Shown piece after piece: positions 52,490 through 63,216 of a stretch of DNA of 64,000 bases. The stretch is from positions 24,222,044 through 24,286,043 of the forward strand of contig JAAOOA010000033.1 of assembly GCA_012861695.1 (NCBI GenBank), given 5' to 3'. Numbering within the stretch: the first letter of the stretch is position 1; every line of letters begins with the position of its first letter. This stretch comes from Trematomus loennbergii (taxonomy: Eukaryota; Chordata; Actinopteri; Perciformes; Nototheniidae). The notes under the pieces were generated by a model. That model made no database searches and was not told the DNA's origin. It saw nothing but the letters and a program-made list of their open reading frames with translations. The position numbers were made by a program, and so were the translations under genes.

Positions 52490-54003
52490 TAAAACAATCA
52501 CATACAAGACATGGTGTCAAACAATAAAATATAAAATATCCTTTTATATTTATATACTGTATACCCAAACACATGAACATTGCAAGTTTGCAAAAGCAGG
52601 AATGCTCAAGAACATCAATAATTTTAAATATATATTATAGATATATAAGGTACATTTCATATACATAGATTCAAAATGGACTTCTCCATTACTTGATTCT
52701 CTCTACAGTCCTTTCCTGGCACATTGCACATAACCTCAGGAATCATAAATAAGTTAGTTTCTTGGTCAAGGATGCAGATTATTATTTGTAACCTGACTAG
52801 AAGTTGTAGATCAGTGCAGCCTGGTTTACACCTATAAGCATGATTGTGTGATATCTGAGGGACTGGTGCCAATGCTGCTGGAAACCCATCTGTTGTGATG
52901 AAGCTCCACTGACCCACAACCCCCTGCTGCAGCTAGAGATGCTCCAAAGTACTTGCAACAGTACACACTGTGATTCAACTCAAAGTTGTGTCGCCTGTGC
53001 AAAACTTGACACACCACTAACCATGTGAATGTGCATTAGCAATACATCGACAAAGTCAGCAAAAGGGCCAAACAGGGAACAAGATATGTTGAAAAAAATC
53101 CTTCTCAAGACCAAATGCAGTGCAGGTAATGACTCGGAATCTCCAAACAGCAGCAGGAGATGCAGTGCTTAAAGCTAATGTAGTCTTTTAAAGACAATAC
53201 AAAACCTTTTCCATTTCGATGCAGCCATGCTTATCAGTCTGAATAATGTAAGTGTGATCATTCAAATGCTGTTGATACACAGGGTCATTGTTCTTCTTGC
53301 TGCACAGAATTGTTGTTACAGGCATAAGAGGCCTGTGTCGTTCAGTGTGCTGAATTGAAATTGAATGGAAACTATGCCAAACTGGCAGAGTTTGTTTTGC
53401 CTCACGCTCTTGGATATACATAGATGTTTTTACCATTTGCATGGAAGCATCTCTAGCTGCAGCCCTGTCACACGTGCAGAACATAAGGCATGAATCAGCA
53501 GTTTCTTCTCAACGCTCAATCCAGGTCCACACTTCAACATTTAAAGTAAAGGCAGTTTTTTTTAAATAAATACACGCTGTGGTCCCCTCAGTGCCTTGTT
53601 TGCTACATCCTATTGAGGTAGACAGATGCATACTGCAGGAGTCACCATGCCAACTCCACCCTCCCTGATGAGGCAATATTTATCTTTAACTTAACCAGCA
53701 GCAAAACCTTGGTAGTGCACATTAGCCTAACATAAGTACATACTTTGTGGATGTTGCAGCTCTGTAATACTTAAGTTACTGTTCCCATATCGTTACACAA
53801 TACATTAGCCATATTGTGCATCATCATTCTTTAAGGACTTAATAATGACAAATCAGTTTAGTAGAGCTGAAAAGGCTGCCAAAATATGGCCGACTATTGC
53901 ACACATCCATGCTTTGTAACAGACAGAATTGGTCAGCTTTCATGTTGCCTTGACGGCTGTAACCCTTAATGATATCTCCCTCCAGATCAGAAACACTGAG
54001 TAG
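52490..54003 (-). other. msantd2: Probable msantd2 3' UTR
   Basis: This 1.5 kb below the stop codon is free of recognisable repeats, unlike everything to its left, and has no other open frame of note. In 52400-54003 the only minus-strand AATAAA I found is at 52453-52448, inside the neighbouring repeat, so the true end is uncertain. Calling it UTR is inference from position and repeat depletion. Confidence 0.5.
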
Positions 54004-54913
54004 TTACAGTGTTTCTCTGATGTTGTACTTCAAGGAACAACCGATAGCAGTTTCCAGGCACTCCACCAGGGAGCCTGCAGAGAGGAAGTCCAGCTCCACC
54101 TCTATGAATTTTATGTAAATGGCAAAATGTTGAGGCGACTCTTCACCTCCGTCACTACTCTGGTTTGTGGTGGCGCCGCGGCAGTTCTCCTGCAGGAAAC
54201 AGGTCACAGCCGAGGGCTCACCATGGCCGTAGTGTTTGCCAGAGCCCTGGAAGTGCTGGAAGAGACTCTGCTGTATGGTCCTCTCCTCGGCGATGCCCAG
54301 GTAGCAGTATGTGACATTAGCCCCAGTCCTGTACCAGTTCTGTGACCCTCCCCCTCCATCAGCCTGACCCCTCTCTGACTCACTCTGAGGTAGCTCTTCA
54401 CTGTCGTTCTGGGGAAAGATGTGAGCGGTGTCGTTACAACATGACACCGCCTCATAGCCGATAGCGTACAGCCCGTAGGCCTTGGGGATGTCCACAGGGA
54501 GGAGGTAGTGGGACGTGTCTCTGCTGCAGCCTGCTGCTCTGGACTGGGACACGGGGATCCACTCCACCTCCATGTGCAGCTCCAGGCAGCGCGCCTCACT
54601 GATGGTGATGTCCAGGAACTTGTAGTAGACATTCTTCCAGTTCATCTTCTGAACTTTGGTCATGATGACGCGGCCCTCCGGCTTCTCTGGGTTGAAGTAC
54701 TCACGGAGCCTCTTGCCCAGCGGGACCTGCGAGCTGATCTCAGCGTAGTGGTAGCGCACGTCCTCTCGCCAGCGGGTGTTGTAGCCCACACCGAAGATGG
54801 CCAGTTTGTTGGAGAGATGCAGCCGGGAGAACTCGGTCCAGGTCTGGAAGTGCTCCCATTTCAGCTGGACCGACTCCAGTATACGAACCACCGTCTGCAT
54901 CATGTCCCTTTTT
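54004..54913 (-). CDS. msantd2: msantd2 coding exon 4 (terminal)
   Basis: Starts after the acceptor TTCTCTGCAG and completes the split Q250 codon, then reads [20 protein letters not shown] to the C-terminus [10 protein letters not shown] and a TAA at 54006-54004. This single exon holds more than half of the protein, including the conserved C-terminal region and the acidic linker. No frameshift or internal stop is seen. Confidence 0.95.
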
Positions 54914-57900
54914 CTGCAGAGAACCCAAGATACATTATAATGATGACGTAATAAAATAAGTTTTACATTTTATAAAGGGCACCCTTGACACAGTATTCAG
55001 GGGATGAACTACAATTCTTAAACAAATAACTACCAAGAAGTTAGGAGGAGATTCCTTAAAGTGTCTGTGTGTAACATTTGATCAATTCTGGCTTTAGGGA
55101 CTCCCTGTGGTAGTATCAACAAGACACTCTGGCAGACAGCACTGCATATGGACACAGATTCAAAAATAAGATAAATCCAACTTAATGACATCTTAAAGCT
55201 AAGATAATATTTGTTGTATTGTATGAACTAATGCTTTTGGGATACAGGGCCCTGTCCTGTTTTGACTGGCAGAGAGAACATCCCGTTCAGAGAAGTCGTT
55301 AAAAATCATTCGAAAAATGACAGTGTTGGCTTTTCAATAGTGTTTTGCAAAGCTTTATACCAAACATGTTCCATTCACAAAGACAGAGTGCTCCATTGTT
55401 CTAGTTGACTTACTGGGCTTGTTCTGACAGCTCTATTTGAATCTGCAGAGCTCTGTTTTTAGGCACCTGGATTTCTTCTAGAGGGAAAACAAACACACAT
55501 ATTAGCTCAAAGCAACTCTTCGTGTGTTTCTTCTGCTATCTGTCCTCTCACTGCTCACTCACCAGTCTCCATGTCCCCCTCCTGGAAGGCAGAGTCCAGC
55601 ACCTGGTTGCACCAGTCCTCCTGGGAGAAGTCCTCCAGCGTGCTGCTGTCAGACTCCATCTCCTGGTACAGCCCGCTGCTGTTGATCAGCACGGGGGCGC
55701 AGCTCTGGGAGTCCCAGCCCCCCTGACCGAACACCTTCTCCAGCTGCTCGATGGTGTAGCTGCTCTTCCTCTTGCCGATGCCGTGCTCCTTCACACGGCT
55801 GTAGCAGCGCCGCAGCGTCTGTAGATTCAACATTCACAGGTTTTATTATCATATGCACAGTAGCTACAGTTAAGTTATGGCAATGGAAATATTAGGTCCC
55901 AAGCTCCTCCAACTGTGCAACATATTATATATAGGACATAAGAAAACAAATACAATAAATAAATAAAATAAAACTGTATGTAGGGGGAGAATAAAGAACT
56001 CACTCAGCTGTTCTTCCAGTACAGTCCGCCTGCAGTGGTACGGCTGTACAACCCCCACGGCCCCTGGTAGACCCCCACACACATAGACTGTATACCCTGT
56101 GCAATAACACTGTCTGTAAATACACAACTTTGTGCAATATACACGCATGTGCAGTATACCCTTGTGAAATTCATACTTTCTTTTTTTCTCAATGTATTAA
56201 CAATCTGTAAACATTACCATCTATCTCTTTAATTTTAAATCAACTTACTTATCTTGTTTTTTTAACTTACTGCATGCTTTATTAATAATAATACTTTGCT
56301 ATTTTTCATATGCAAGTCTATTCTCTTCAATGTATCTGCACTCTACTCCTGCTGCTGTAACGATGTAAATGTCCCCGTAGAGCAGTGGTTCTCAAACTTC
56401 TTCTGTCCTTCCTCACTTTGAACAGCTGGGCCTTTTCAAGCCCCGCCTGCTCCTCATCGCTCCAATCAAATGGTAGGCCAAGCTTCAAATGGTCAAATGT
56501 ATCGTTCTATAACAGGGGTCTCCAACCTTTCTTAGGATGAGGGCTACTTTCAAAAAATAAAATAAGTCGTGAGCTACTTTACTCCTCTTTTTATTGTTTT
56601 TGCAGTGTATATATTTAGCACATTTTAACATTATTATATGCTGACCTTTAACCTTCGTGTGCTGTTTGGGTCTGTGGGACCCGTTTTAGTGTTTGCTAAA
56701 AGACATGTCTTTTTAAATGTTGAAGTGAAATGCATCAATCTGGAGCACTTTGAGCTCAACATGAATGGATGGAAACAGCTCTCAACACTCAGATGAAAGA
56801 GAGCTGTATACTTTTCAATCATCCAAACATCTTTAGAATATGATCACAACCAATAACAAATCATTTAAACTGGTTTATTCTTATCTTATGTTACCTATAG
56901 CATTCATCTTTTTATTTAGGGTGGCGTGTGGCGCAGTGGATAGAGCCTTGGTGTTGGGATCAGGTGGTCACAGGTTCAAACCCCACTGCAGTCAGCATGT
57001 CGTTGTGTCCCTGAGACACTTCACCCAAAGTGCTCCTGTGGGGATTGCCACAGTACTGAGTATGTAAGTCGCTTTGGATAAAAGCGTCTAACAAGTAACA
57101 TGTAATGTCATTTATACATATTTTACTAATCATTCCCCTTTTCAACTTTTTTTTTTTACTGTCCTATAGTACACATTGGAATGATTTCTTACTTTATTTT
57201 GTACAACTAGGCTATATTACATAGATAAAGGTGTGCTCTCTCTCTCTCTCTCTCTCTCGCTCGCTCGCTCACAGAGGCGTGTGCTCCTCGTGGCGATGAC
57301 GGCTTGCGTTAAAAAATAACAATAAACATAGGCCTATTTGTAAAGTGGGGGACACAAACAGGATTTTGAAAAGTGTCACAGTTAAACTCCTTATGAAGTG
57401 GTGAGATGCCGCTCCACATTGCTTTTCTTCCCGACTGCAAGGACCAGGTTCGATTCCGGCCTGAGGTCCAAAAAATGTATTTAAAAAATGTGCGACCCAC
57501 CTATCACATCTCTGCCCCACACTTTGAGAAACGCTGCTGTAGCGGGACAAATGAAGGAATTGTGATTCTGATTTGTTTGGATCAACTGTATGCTGACAGC
57601 AGTGGTGTGTAGAGTACTGGACTTAAGTTCAATTTTGAGGGACTTGTACTTAACTAATTTCAATGTTTTGCTACTTTGTACTTCTACACAACAATCAGAG
57701 GTACATGTATTTAATACCTTTAGTTACTTTACAGATTTGGATGAATGATGTGAAATATAATCAAGTCTTAAATCAGACTTTAGTTCCACTGGAACATTCA
57801 CAAGCTTTACTTTAACTATATTTTGATGCTAATACTTTTGTACTTTTACTTGAGTAACATTTTGAATGCAGGACTTTTACTTGTACCAGAGTACTCAGAG

Positions 57901-60119
57901 TACTCTGGTACAAGTAAAAGTCCTGCACACAAAAGTATTACCAGAATATTCATATACTCTGCTACTTCTACTTTTACTAAAGTACAATATCGGAGTACTT
58001 CTCCCCCCTCTGCCTGACAGACACACAGTTCAGTTTGACCCTGTAAAGACTCCAGTTGCTACTCAACTGTACTGAAGATCAAAATGATGATGAGGACTTT
58101 ACTAACAGCAAAGAGTCTAAAGAGCTTTCATGTTAAGCAGCAATTAAATCTGTCTTGCTATGGACGGTTTTAGGCTGGAGCCACACGAGAACGGTAACGC
58201 AAACGAACCGAAATCGTTATCAAAAAAGTATTCCATCCACGCGCAATAGGCACCAAAACGTGTCCTTCCACACGAGACCGCTCGACCCGCTGGAGACGCT
58301 GTAGTACATATGCCGGGCCTGTAGCGGATAAACCGTTACCGTTCTCGTGTGGCTCCAGCCTTAGTTTGGATGCATCAATCTGATCTGTTGGATCAGTGTT
58401 GGCCCCGAGATGGAGCTCATTAAGCAGAGCCAGGATCAGGGTCATCAATGAACTACTTTTAATAGTTACAATTGTAGCTCGTTATGCTGCTGCTGTAACT
58501 CAGCACTTCCTGTATGTGCTGCACAATAACGGCTACATTTAATGTGAAGGCAGTGGTAGACCTTTACTGTGAATGTTGACAATGCTTCTTGTAGCTAAGA
58601 TTGACTCTATCTAGTTTTATATTTTCTCCATGTCAGGTGGAAGTTACCTCTATTTTTAAGATATGTTTAAAATAAATAGTCAGACTACTAAACGAGTAAT
58701 ATATTAAGTTATGTCCTCTCTAGACACTATACAGCAGATGTGTAAAACCATAATAAGGCTAAAACATAAGAAAAGAAGAAAAACATATATTTGAGTGGAT
58801 AAGCACAGCAGTGCAGTATTGGCTCGGATCACAGCACCTCAGCTATAAGCAGGAGTTTATCTTCTCACAACATCAGCAGTCCACTAGAGATTCAGAAGAG
58901 CTCAGTCTCAGGTTTACTCACATAACAATAAGGTTCATTAAGAAACGTTTGGGTAAAAGGGGGCAAATGGTATTCAATCAGTACTAAGTGTAAGGGCGTT
59001 TTTTCATGTATATTATATTATGTAAATATTGATTTAAAAAGCAGAACTCCATTTTGTTAATTCTTAATACTTGGAATCTGTTGAAATACAATTTTGACAA
59101 ACATGTAATCTAAAATATACTTTTGATAAAAAGCAAACATTAATGCATGATATTGTTGACAGCTAATGCAATGGGGGCAAATGCATACAAATGTCACATG
59201 AATATGAAGCATTGACCCAAACTAAGCTGTCCTTTCTGGCTGATACATGCAAGGAGGTGAATGAATAAAATATTTGATGAATGAATGAATAGAATCTTTA
59301 GTTAAGGGTTGATTTTACTCTTATAGAGCAATGTGGTTCGAAATAAAAAATGCAGTAACATCTGATATTGATTTGGTGATCATCATAAGGGCACAACTCA
59401 ACTAAAGACATGTATCCAATGGGTCCCTGTGTCAGATACATGACAATGCATGACCAGTATTTACTGTATAAGATAACATGTTTTAAAGGTTGCATGTTGG
59501 TGGGGATACTTGATTCTTACATGGTGGGCTGTAAGCTAGTGTTAAAGGAGAGATGTTGCTGCATGTTAACAAGCTGTACCTGGTCCTGGCCCTCTCTGTC
59601 TGTAACATGCATTGCCCCCCCATCAGCTGCATGACAGCTCCTGCTGGTGGAGGAGGGACCTGTCCGGTGTGTCATCTTAACCTGATTTACCTTCATCCTC
59701 TCCCGGCACTGGGACGGGGTCCTCTCGTACCCCAGCTCCGACAGGGCTCTGGACACCCGCTCGTACATGGCAGGACCGGGGGCCTTCCCGGAGAACACGG
59801 TGCCCGCGACCTCCAGCTGCTGCATCCTCGCCTCCGTCAGCCTCTCGTTGCCCCACACAGCGATAAGGGCGTTAGTCTCGGACGGTGTCCACGACATCCC
59901 CCGGCAAGCCGTGAAGCTGTTGGAGGATGAGGCCGCCGTCCGGCCCGCGGACCCCGAGCCGACGTTCAGAGGCGAGAAGCGGTTCGGGGTGGAGGGGCTG
60001 GAGTGGTACTGGTTACTGTCACTCAGGTCCTCCGACTCGGGGGATGGCACCTCGGTTTTCAGGATCTTTAACGGCGTCGATATCTCTGGAGAGTGGTCCG
60101 CGGTACTGGACGCCGCCAT
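54004..60119 (-). CDS. msantd2: Myb/SANT-like DNA-binding domain-containing protein 2, four coding exons
   Basis: The coding sequence is the join of 60119-59691, 55818-55563, 55477-55414 and 54913-54004 on the minus strand: 1659 nt, 552 residues plus TAA. All three introns (3872, 85 and 500 bp) are GT-AG and all joins keep frame. Residues 1-70 are Ser/Pro-rich. Residues about 75-175 form a Myb/SANT-like (trihelix-type) domain with W77 and W89 and a basic stretch crossing the exon 1/2 border ([18 protein letters not shown]). Residues 254-552 are a long globular region ([56 protein letters not shown]), broken by an acidic, Gly-rich linker at about 418-441. Sequence and length match vertebrate MSANTD2 as I remember it (human about 559 residues). 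The family is presumed nuclear and DNA-binding; its targets are not known to me. The start is the first ATG ahead of the conserved N-terminus, in a CpG-rich block. Confidence 0.95.
54914..55413 (-). other. msantd2: msantd2 intron 3
   Basis: A 500-bp intron, donor GTAAGT and acceptor TTCTCTGCAG; no repeat was recognised inside. Confidence 0.85.
55414..55477 (-). CDS. msantd2: msantd2 coding exon 3 (64 bp micro-exon)
   Basis: A 64-bp exon too short for an ORF scan, found by following the reading frame. It has a CTCTAG acceptor and a GTAAGT donor. It begins in phase 1 and ends in phase 2, encoding E229 to Q250 ([20 protein letters not shown]). It fits the short linker before KRDMMQ that I remember in vertebrate MSANTD2. 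Intron 2 (55478-55562) is only 85 bp, normal for a compact teleost gene. Confidence 0.88.
55563..55818 (-). CDS. msantd2: msantd2 coding exon 2
   Basis: Starts after CTACAG and ends at the donor ACTG|GTGAGT, leaving phase 1. Encodes residues 144-228: the rest of the SANT-like domain ([32 protein letters not shown]) and an acidic segment ([14 protein letters not shown]). The frame stays open past the donor only to a TGA at 55555-55557, which supports splicing there. Confidence 0.93.
55819..56382 (-). other. 3' part of msantd2 intron 1
   Basis: AT-rich intronic DNA between the exon 2 acceptor (CTACAG) and the hAT element. Contains a (AATA)n-like patch near 55948-55975. No exon seen. Confidence 0.6.
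56918..57108 (+). mobile_element. tRNA-derived SINE, full-length looking
   Basis: The head contains a pol III A box (TGGCGCAGTGGA, about 56929-56940) and a B box (GGTTCAAACCC, 56973-56983). The body continues with TCAGCATGTCGTTGTGTCCC and CTCCTGTGGGGATTGCCACA. The tail GTAAGTCGCTTTGGATAAAA is the 3' end shared by many fish SINEs and L2-type LINEs. A second copy lies on the minus strand at 50474-50667. Confidence 0.9.
57238..57272. repeat. (TC)n then (GCTC)n microsatellite
   Basis: About 10 TC units followed by CGCTCGCTCGCTC, in msantd2 intron 1. Confidence 0.9.
57600..58012. mobile_element. hAT-type MITE in msantd2 intron 1
   Basis: Left end CAGTGGTGTGTAGAGTACTGG region and right end GGAGTACTTCTCCCCCCTCTG form a short imperfect TIR. 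Flanks GCTGACAG (57592-57599) and CCTGACAG (58013-58020) match at 7 of 8 bases. The interior shares TTTGCTACTTTGTACTTCTA with the element split at 46434. It also holds a perfect 30-bp-arm palindrome at 57867-57927. Confidence 0.82.
58170..58363. mobile_element. Harbinger-type MITE, 188 bp, TTA target duplication
   Basis: The element is 58173-58360. The TIR starts GGCTGGAGCCACACGAGAAC and the right end is its reverse complement, extending through CGGTAACG (28 bp). A TTA flanks each side (58170-58172 and 58361-58363), matching the 3-bp target duplication of PIF/Harbinger. It lies in msantd2 intron 1 and is non-coding. Confidence 0.88.
58364..59516. other. msantd2 intron 1, unique-looking AT-rich sequence
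   Basis: No exon or recognised repeat; a short GAAT-rich run lies near 59278-59292. Confidence 0.5.
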
Positions 60120-60260
60120 GTTGCCTCTGTTGCTAGGGGGAGGGGGGAGGGGGGTGACGCTCGGGTCTTTACGCTACACGGCGAGGAGAAAAATACGGCG
60201 CGGATCCTGAGAGAGGTCCAGAGAGGGATCCTGGAAGAGGTTGACTTTAAGGCAAACAAA
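59680..60260 (-). promoter_or_regulatory. CpG-rich promoter/first-exon block of msantd2
   Basis: The sequence around and just upstream of the start codon is rich in G+C and intact CpG (for example GCCCGCGGACCCCGAGCCG near 59943), in contrast to the AT-rich, CpG-poor surroundings. This is typical of a CpG-island promoter for a broadly expressed vertebrate gene. I saw no convincing TATA box. The transcription start and any 5' UTR intron cannot be placed from sequence alone. Confidence 0.6.
59691..60119 (-). CDS. msantd2: msantd2 coding exon 1
   Basis: Encodes residues 1-143, from [10 protein letters not shown] to CRERMK. It ends at a strong donor, AAG|GTAAAT, so intron 1 starts in phase 0 at 59690. 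It carries the Ser/Pro-rich N-terminus and the first two thirds of the Myb/SANT-like domain ([19 protein letters not shown]). The open frame runs on into the intron to 59517, but the conserved protein stops at the donor. Confidence 0.93.
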
Positions 60261-60276
60261 CAAACTACCTAACAAC

Positions 60277-60729
60277 CAGAGGTGGAAGAAGTATTCAGAT
60301 GTTTTACTTGATTAAAAGTACCATTACATTATTGTCAAAATACAAGTGAAAGTCCTGCCTTCAAAATATTACTTCAGTAAAAGCACAAAAGTATTATCAG
60401 CCAATTGTTCTTAACATAATACAAAGTAAAAATACTAATTGTACAGAATGTCCTTTATGTGTGTATATAACTATATTTATAGGCCTATATGTAACATATC
60501 TAGATAATATTGTTGCATCAACTAGCATTTTACTGCTGTACACAAACAAAGTTCAGATTGACTTTCTGTTGAATATTTAAATAATTTGACTCTTTTGTGA
60601 CTTAGTTAGTCACCAGTTAATTTTTAGAGATGCATTAGTAGAATGTACTCAAGTAAAGTACAAGTAGGCTACCTCACAATTGTACTTAAGTACAGTACTT
60701 GAGTAAATGTACTTTGATTCCCACCTCCG
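60277..60729. mobile_element. hAT-type MITE with perfect 8-bp TSD, upstream of msantd2
   Basis: 453-bp element. Its left end is CAGAGGTGGAAGAAG and its right end reads TTCCCACCTCCG, giving a short imperfect terminal inverted repeat (TIR). It is flanked by perfect 8-bp duplications CTAACAAC at 60269-60276 and 60730-60737, the hAT signature. The interior is made of ACTT/AAGT-rich words shared with the elements at 57600 and 46434. It has no coding capacity. Confidence 0.9.
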
Positions 60730-60737
60730 CTAACAAC

Positions 60738-61268
60738 AAACTTCTCTCTACAGTCATGTTTGTGCCCTCACTAAGACATACAGTAGGAGCCTAGTTTTGA
60801 ATGTCATTGTCTCTCCTACCTCCTTTTGAAAATAAAATAAAATATGAAATATTCCTCCTTTTAATGTTGGCCTTCTACGAGTCGACAGATGAACAATGCT
60901 TTGCCTGGAAATGGCTCTGCAAATGAGTCCAGGGTGGCAGAGGTTCTTATTAGGTTTAACTTACAACAGCAGCAATGCCTGTCCCAGGATGCATTGCTTC
61001 AGCTTCGGATGGAAGGGCCCCCGCTATCCATACTCTCCTTTTTTTTTTTACCGTTTTCGTCTTAGTTTTTTTTTTTTTTCATTCTAATTAGCATTGAAGA
61101 TGGGAATACAATTATTATAAATTATGCTGGTATTTGTTCATAAAACGAACAAAAGACAAACAATTAAATAAATATTAACACATAGATTCTGATTTGAATA
61201 TTACAGTTTGAAGCCTATTCATTGTATCAATATTTATATTTAGCTCAGCAAAGGTAATACACCTTGAA
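60738..61268. other. Non-coding, no feature recognised
   Basis: AT-rich sequence with T-runs near 61038-61080. No exon, RNA gene or repeat was recognised. Confidence 0.5.
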
Positions 61269-61427
61269 GGTTTCTAATTTCTCTAATTCCCCTCCTCGAC
61301 TCCCCTCCTCAACTCCTATCCTCGTGTCTTAGTCCCGCCCACAGGAGATGCGAGCAGAGGAGTCGAGGAGGGGAACCGAGGAGAGAGGAGGGGAAGCAGC
61401 AGGCGGTTAGAGAAATGAGAAATCCTC
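61269..61427. mobile_element. Short TIR element (MITE-like)
   Basis: Left end GGTTTCTAATTTCTCTAA is mirrored by right end TTAGAGAAATGAGAAATCC. The arms continue inward as CCCCTCCTCGACTCC and its complement GGAGTCGAGGAGGGG. It is about 160 bp and largely self-complementary. The TSD is not clear and it is non-coding. Confidence 0.65.
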
Positions 61428-61459
61428 TCCTCTGAGCGGTCATTTTAAAGAGACGTCAA

Positions 61460-62468
61460 CCCTTTAACTGCCAGCGCCACCATTTGGTAGAGCACATTTT
61501 GTGTCTTGATATCTTGTTGGAAAAAATATATAAAAGTTTAACTCCATCTGATTCAGTCAGCTCTACCCTTTGGTTGACATGTTATGCACAAAAAAACCTC
61601 TAGATGTCACTGTGGTTCGAACAGAATGCCCTTCAGCTAGCTTCCACTGAGAAAGTTGAAATGCTAAAAATCACTGCTGAAGAAATCACTCTTTTGGTCA
61701 ACTTTTGTAAGGTAACCATATCATTTTTGACATATTTTAGTGTCAGAGCACTTACTGAACATATTTAGATAACTTAACACAAAAAAAGTTTTAACAAGGG
61801 TGTAATTTATTTTATTTTAAATATGCTCAACCAATCGGTCAAATTGACCTTTTATGGTAAACTAGCAATATGACTTTTTCAGAGTTTCAGAGCTGTTTTC
61901 CTATCAAATATGGTAAATAAATGGCTAGATTCATGGTAATATTACTAAATCTAGTACTGCCTTATGAGCCTGAGTGAAAGAGTGATAATAATTTATATAG
62001 CACCTTTCATGCATGACATTCAGCCCAAAGTTGCACACAGAGAGCAAGTTAGGCCAACACAGGATATAGACATTTGCTGTTATAGACCAGTTGTTTGTGT
62101 TAGGCCAATTCAGCATATACAGTAAGATGAGCAAGTCTTTTTTTTATTATGAAAAACACTTTACATTACTTTTTTCCATTTTTTTGTTTAATTATCATTT
62201 ATTATCTTTTATTAATATATCTGGTATATATATTGCTCATCTTCCATAAAAGAAACACATGTATTTGAGTTTGTGTTTTATTGATTGTTGAAAATGCACT
62301 TTTACCATAAAAGGCCAGCTCGACCAGTTGGTAGAGGCTCATAAAAACAAACCTGTGTGGTCAGTCAAAAAAAAAAAAAAAAAATTGTGGTTATTTGTGG
62401 CCCATTTGATAAAAAAATGCAAACAAATAATTTTTCCATAGCTTTTTTCTGGTCTGGCAGTTAAAGGG
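61460..62468. mobile_element. piggyBac-like non-autonomous element, 1.0 kb
   Basis: Terminal inverted repeats CCCTTTAACTGCCAG (61460 onward) and CTGGCAGTTAAAGGG (ending at 62468) are exact over 15 bp. A TTAA follows the right end (62469-62472) and TCAA precedes the left (61456-61459), consistent with a TTAA target with one mutation. The CCCTTT start and TTAA target are typical of piggyBac families. No transposase frame was found inside; the interior is AT-rich. Confidence 0.72.
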
Positions 62469-62514
62469 TTAATGATGACAGGAGGTACAGCACTCTGTCT
62501 GATGGACAGAACTG

Positions 62515-62820
62515 TGGGTGTTTCTCAATGTCGAGGACGCTTCCTTGGTAGGACATGTCCCTCCGAGTCAGGTCCTTCAGAAGCGAGGCAAGAATCCCCT
62601 CGGAAAACGAAGAATGGTGGAACAGGCTAACAGCAGGTGTGCGTCATATGCGAGGCCCCGCCTTAAATGGAGCGTGATTTCCGCCAAAGATTTGGAAATT
62701 GGTCCGTGCGCAAAGCATTGTGGGGATTTTAAGACCGCGGAGGATACACATGTGCAGCCTCGAAATTTCCCGCAACGAAGGACGCCGGCCTCGGTATGGC
62801 CCGGTCCTTAGCATTGGCGT
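62515..62820. repeat. Interspersed DNA-transposon-like repeat
   Basis: CpG-containing sequence (GGACGC, GTCCTTCAGAAGCGAGG, GCATTGTGGGGATTTT, GGAAATT) that I recognise loosely as a common teleost repeat. The ends are not resolved and no coding frame is supported. Confidence 0.4.
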
Positions 62821-62848
62821 TATAGATGTTAGATAGTTCACTTTAGTC

Positions 62849-63216
62849 CAGTGGTTCTCAAACTTTTTCTGTCAGGCCCCCCCTTTGGAGAAACACAAAT
62901 AGCCAAGTTAACATTTATTAAAATACATCAATATGAACGTGAGCATTCCTTTCCATAAAAATAAAAAAATCACTTTGCTAGAACAGTGATAATAAAACAA
63001 TGCTCCATAATTCTGTGTGGTCAAAAAAATAAATACAATTGTGCAATCCCTTTGCTAGAACAATAAGTTATAATACTTTGCCACTTTGCAATCTGTGCAA
63101 AAAAATGAAAAGAAAGAAAATGCTGATATTTGGCAAAAAAGTGTCTTATCACAGCATTAGTGGCTGCAATGAGCCTGTTTGGCACTGCACATTTCTTCAA
63201 AACAGGGTTGCAGGCT
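62849..63216 (+). mobile_element. hAT-type element, left end only
   Basis: CAGTGGTTCTCAAACTTTTT at 62849 is the classic 5' terminus of hAT-Charlie-like elements. Downstream is AT-rich non-coding sequence. It is interrupted at 63217 by another hAT-like end, and the matching right end is not in the window. Confidence 0.6.

Larger units (their letters stand above)
56383..57536. mobile_element. hAT-Charlie-like element carrying nested insertions, msantd2 intron 1
   Basis: Left end CAGTGGTTCTCAAACTTC at 56383, right end ACTTTGAGAAACGCTG ending at 57536. Flanks CCGTAGAG and CTGTAGCG match at 6 of 8 bases. Inside are another hAT-like end (CAGGGGTCTCCAACC at 56513), a dispersed-repeat copy near 56690-56830, a SINE and a (TC)n tract. 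No transposase frame remains. Confidence 0.68.

Noticed and set aside
54127..54951. Open frames on the plus strand and in other frames across msantd2 exon 4
   Set aside because: Shadows of the conserved minus-strand coding sequence.
57395..57475. tRNA-like stretch with B-box GGTTCGATTCC (57448-57458)
   Set aside because: No matching A box, no cloverleaf I can fold, and it lies within a hAT element; more likely a SINE remnant.
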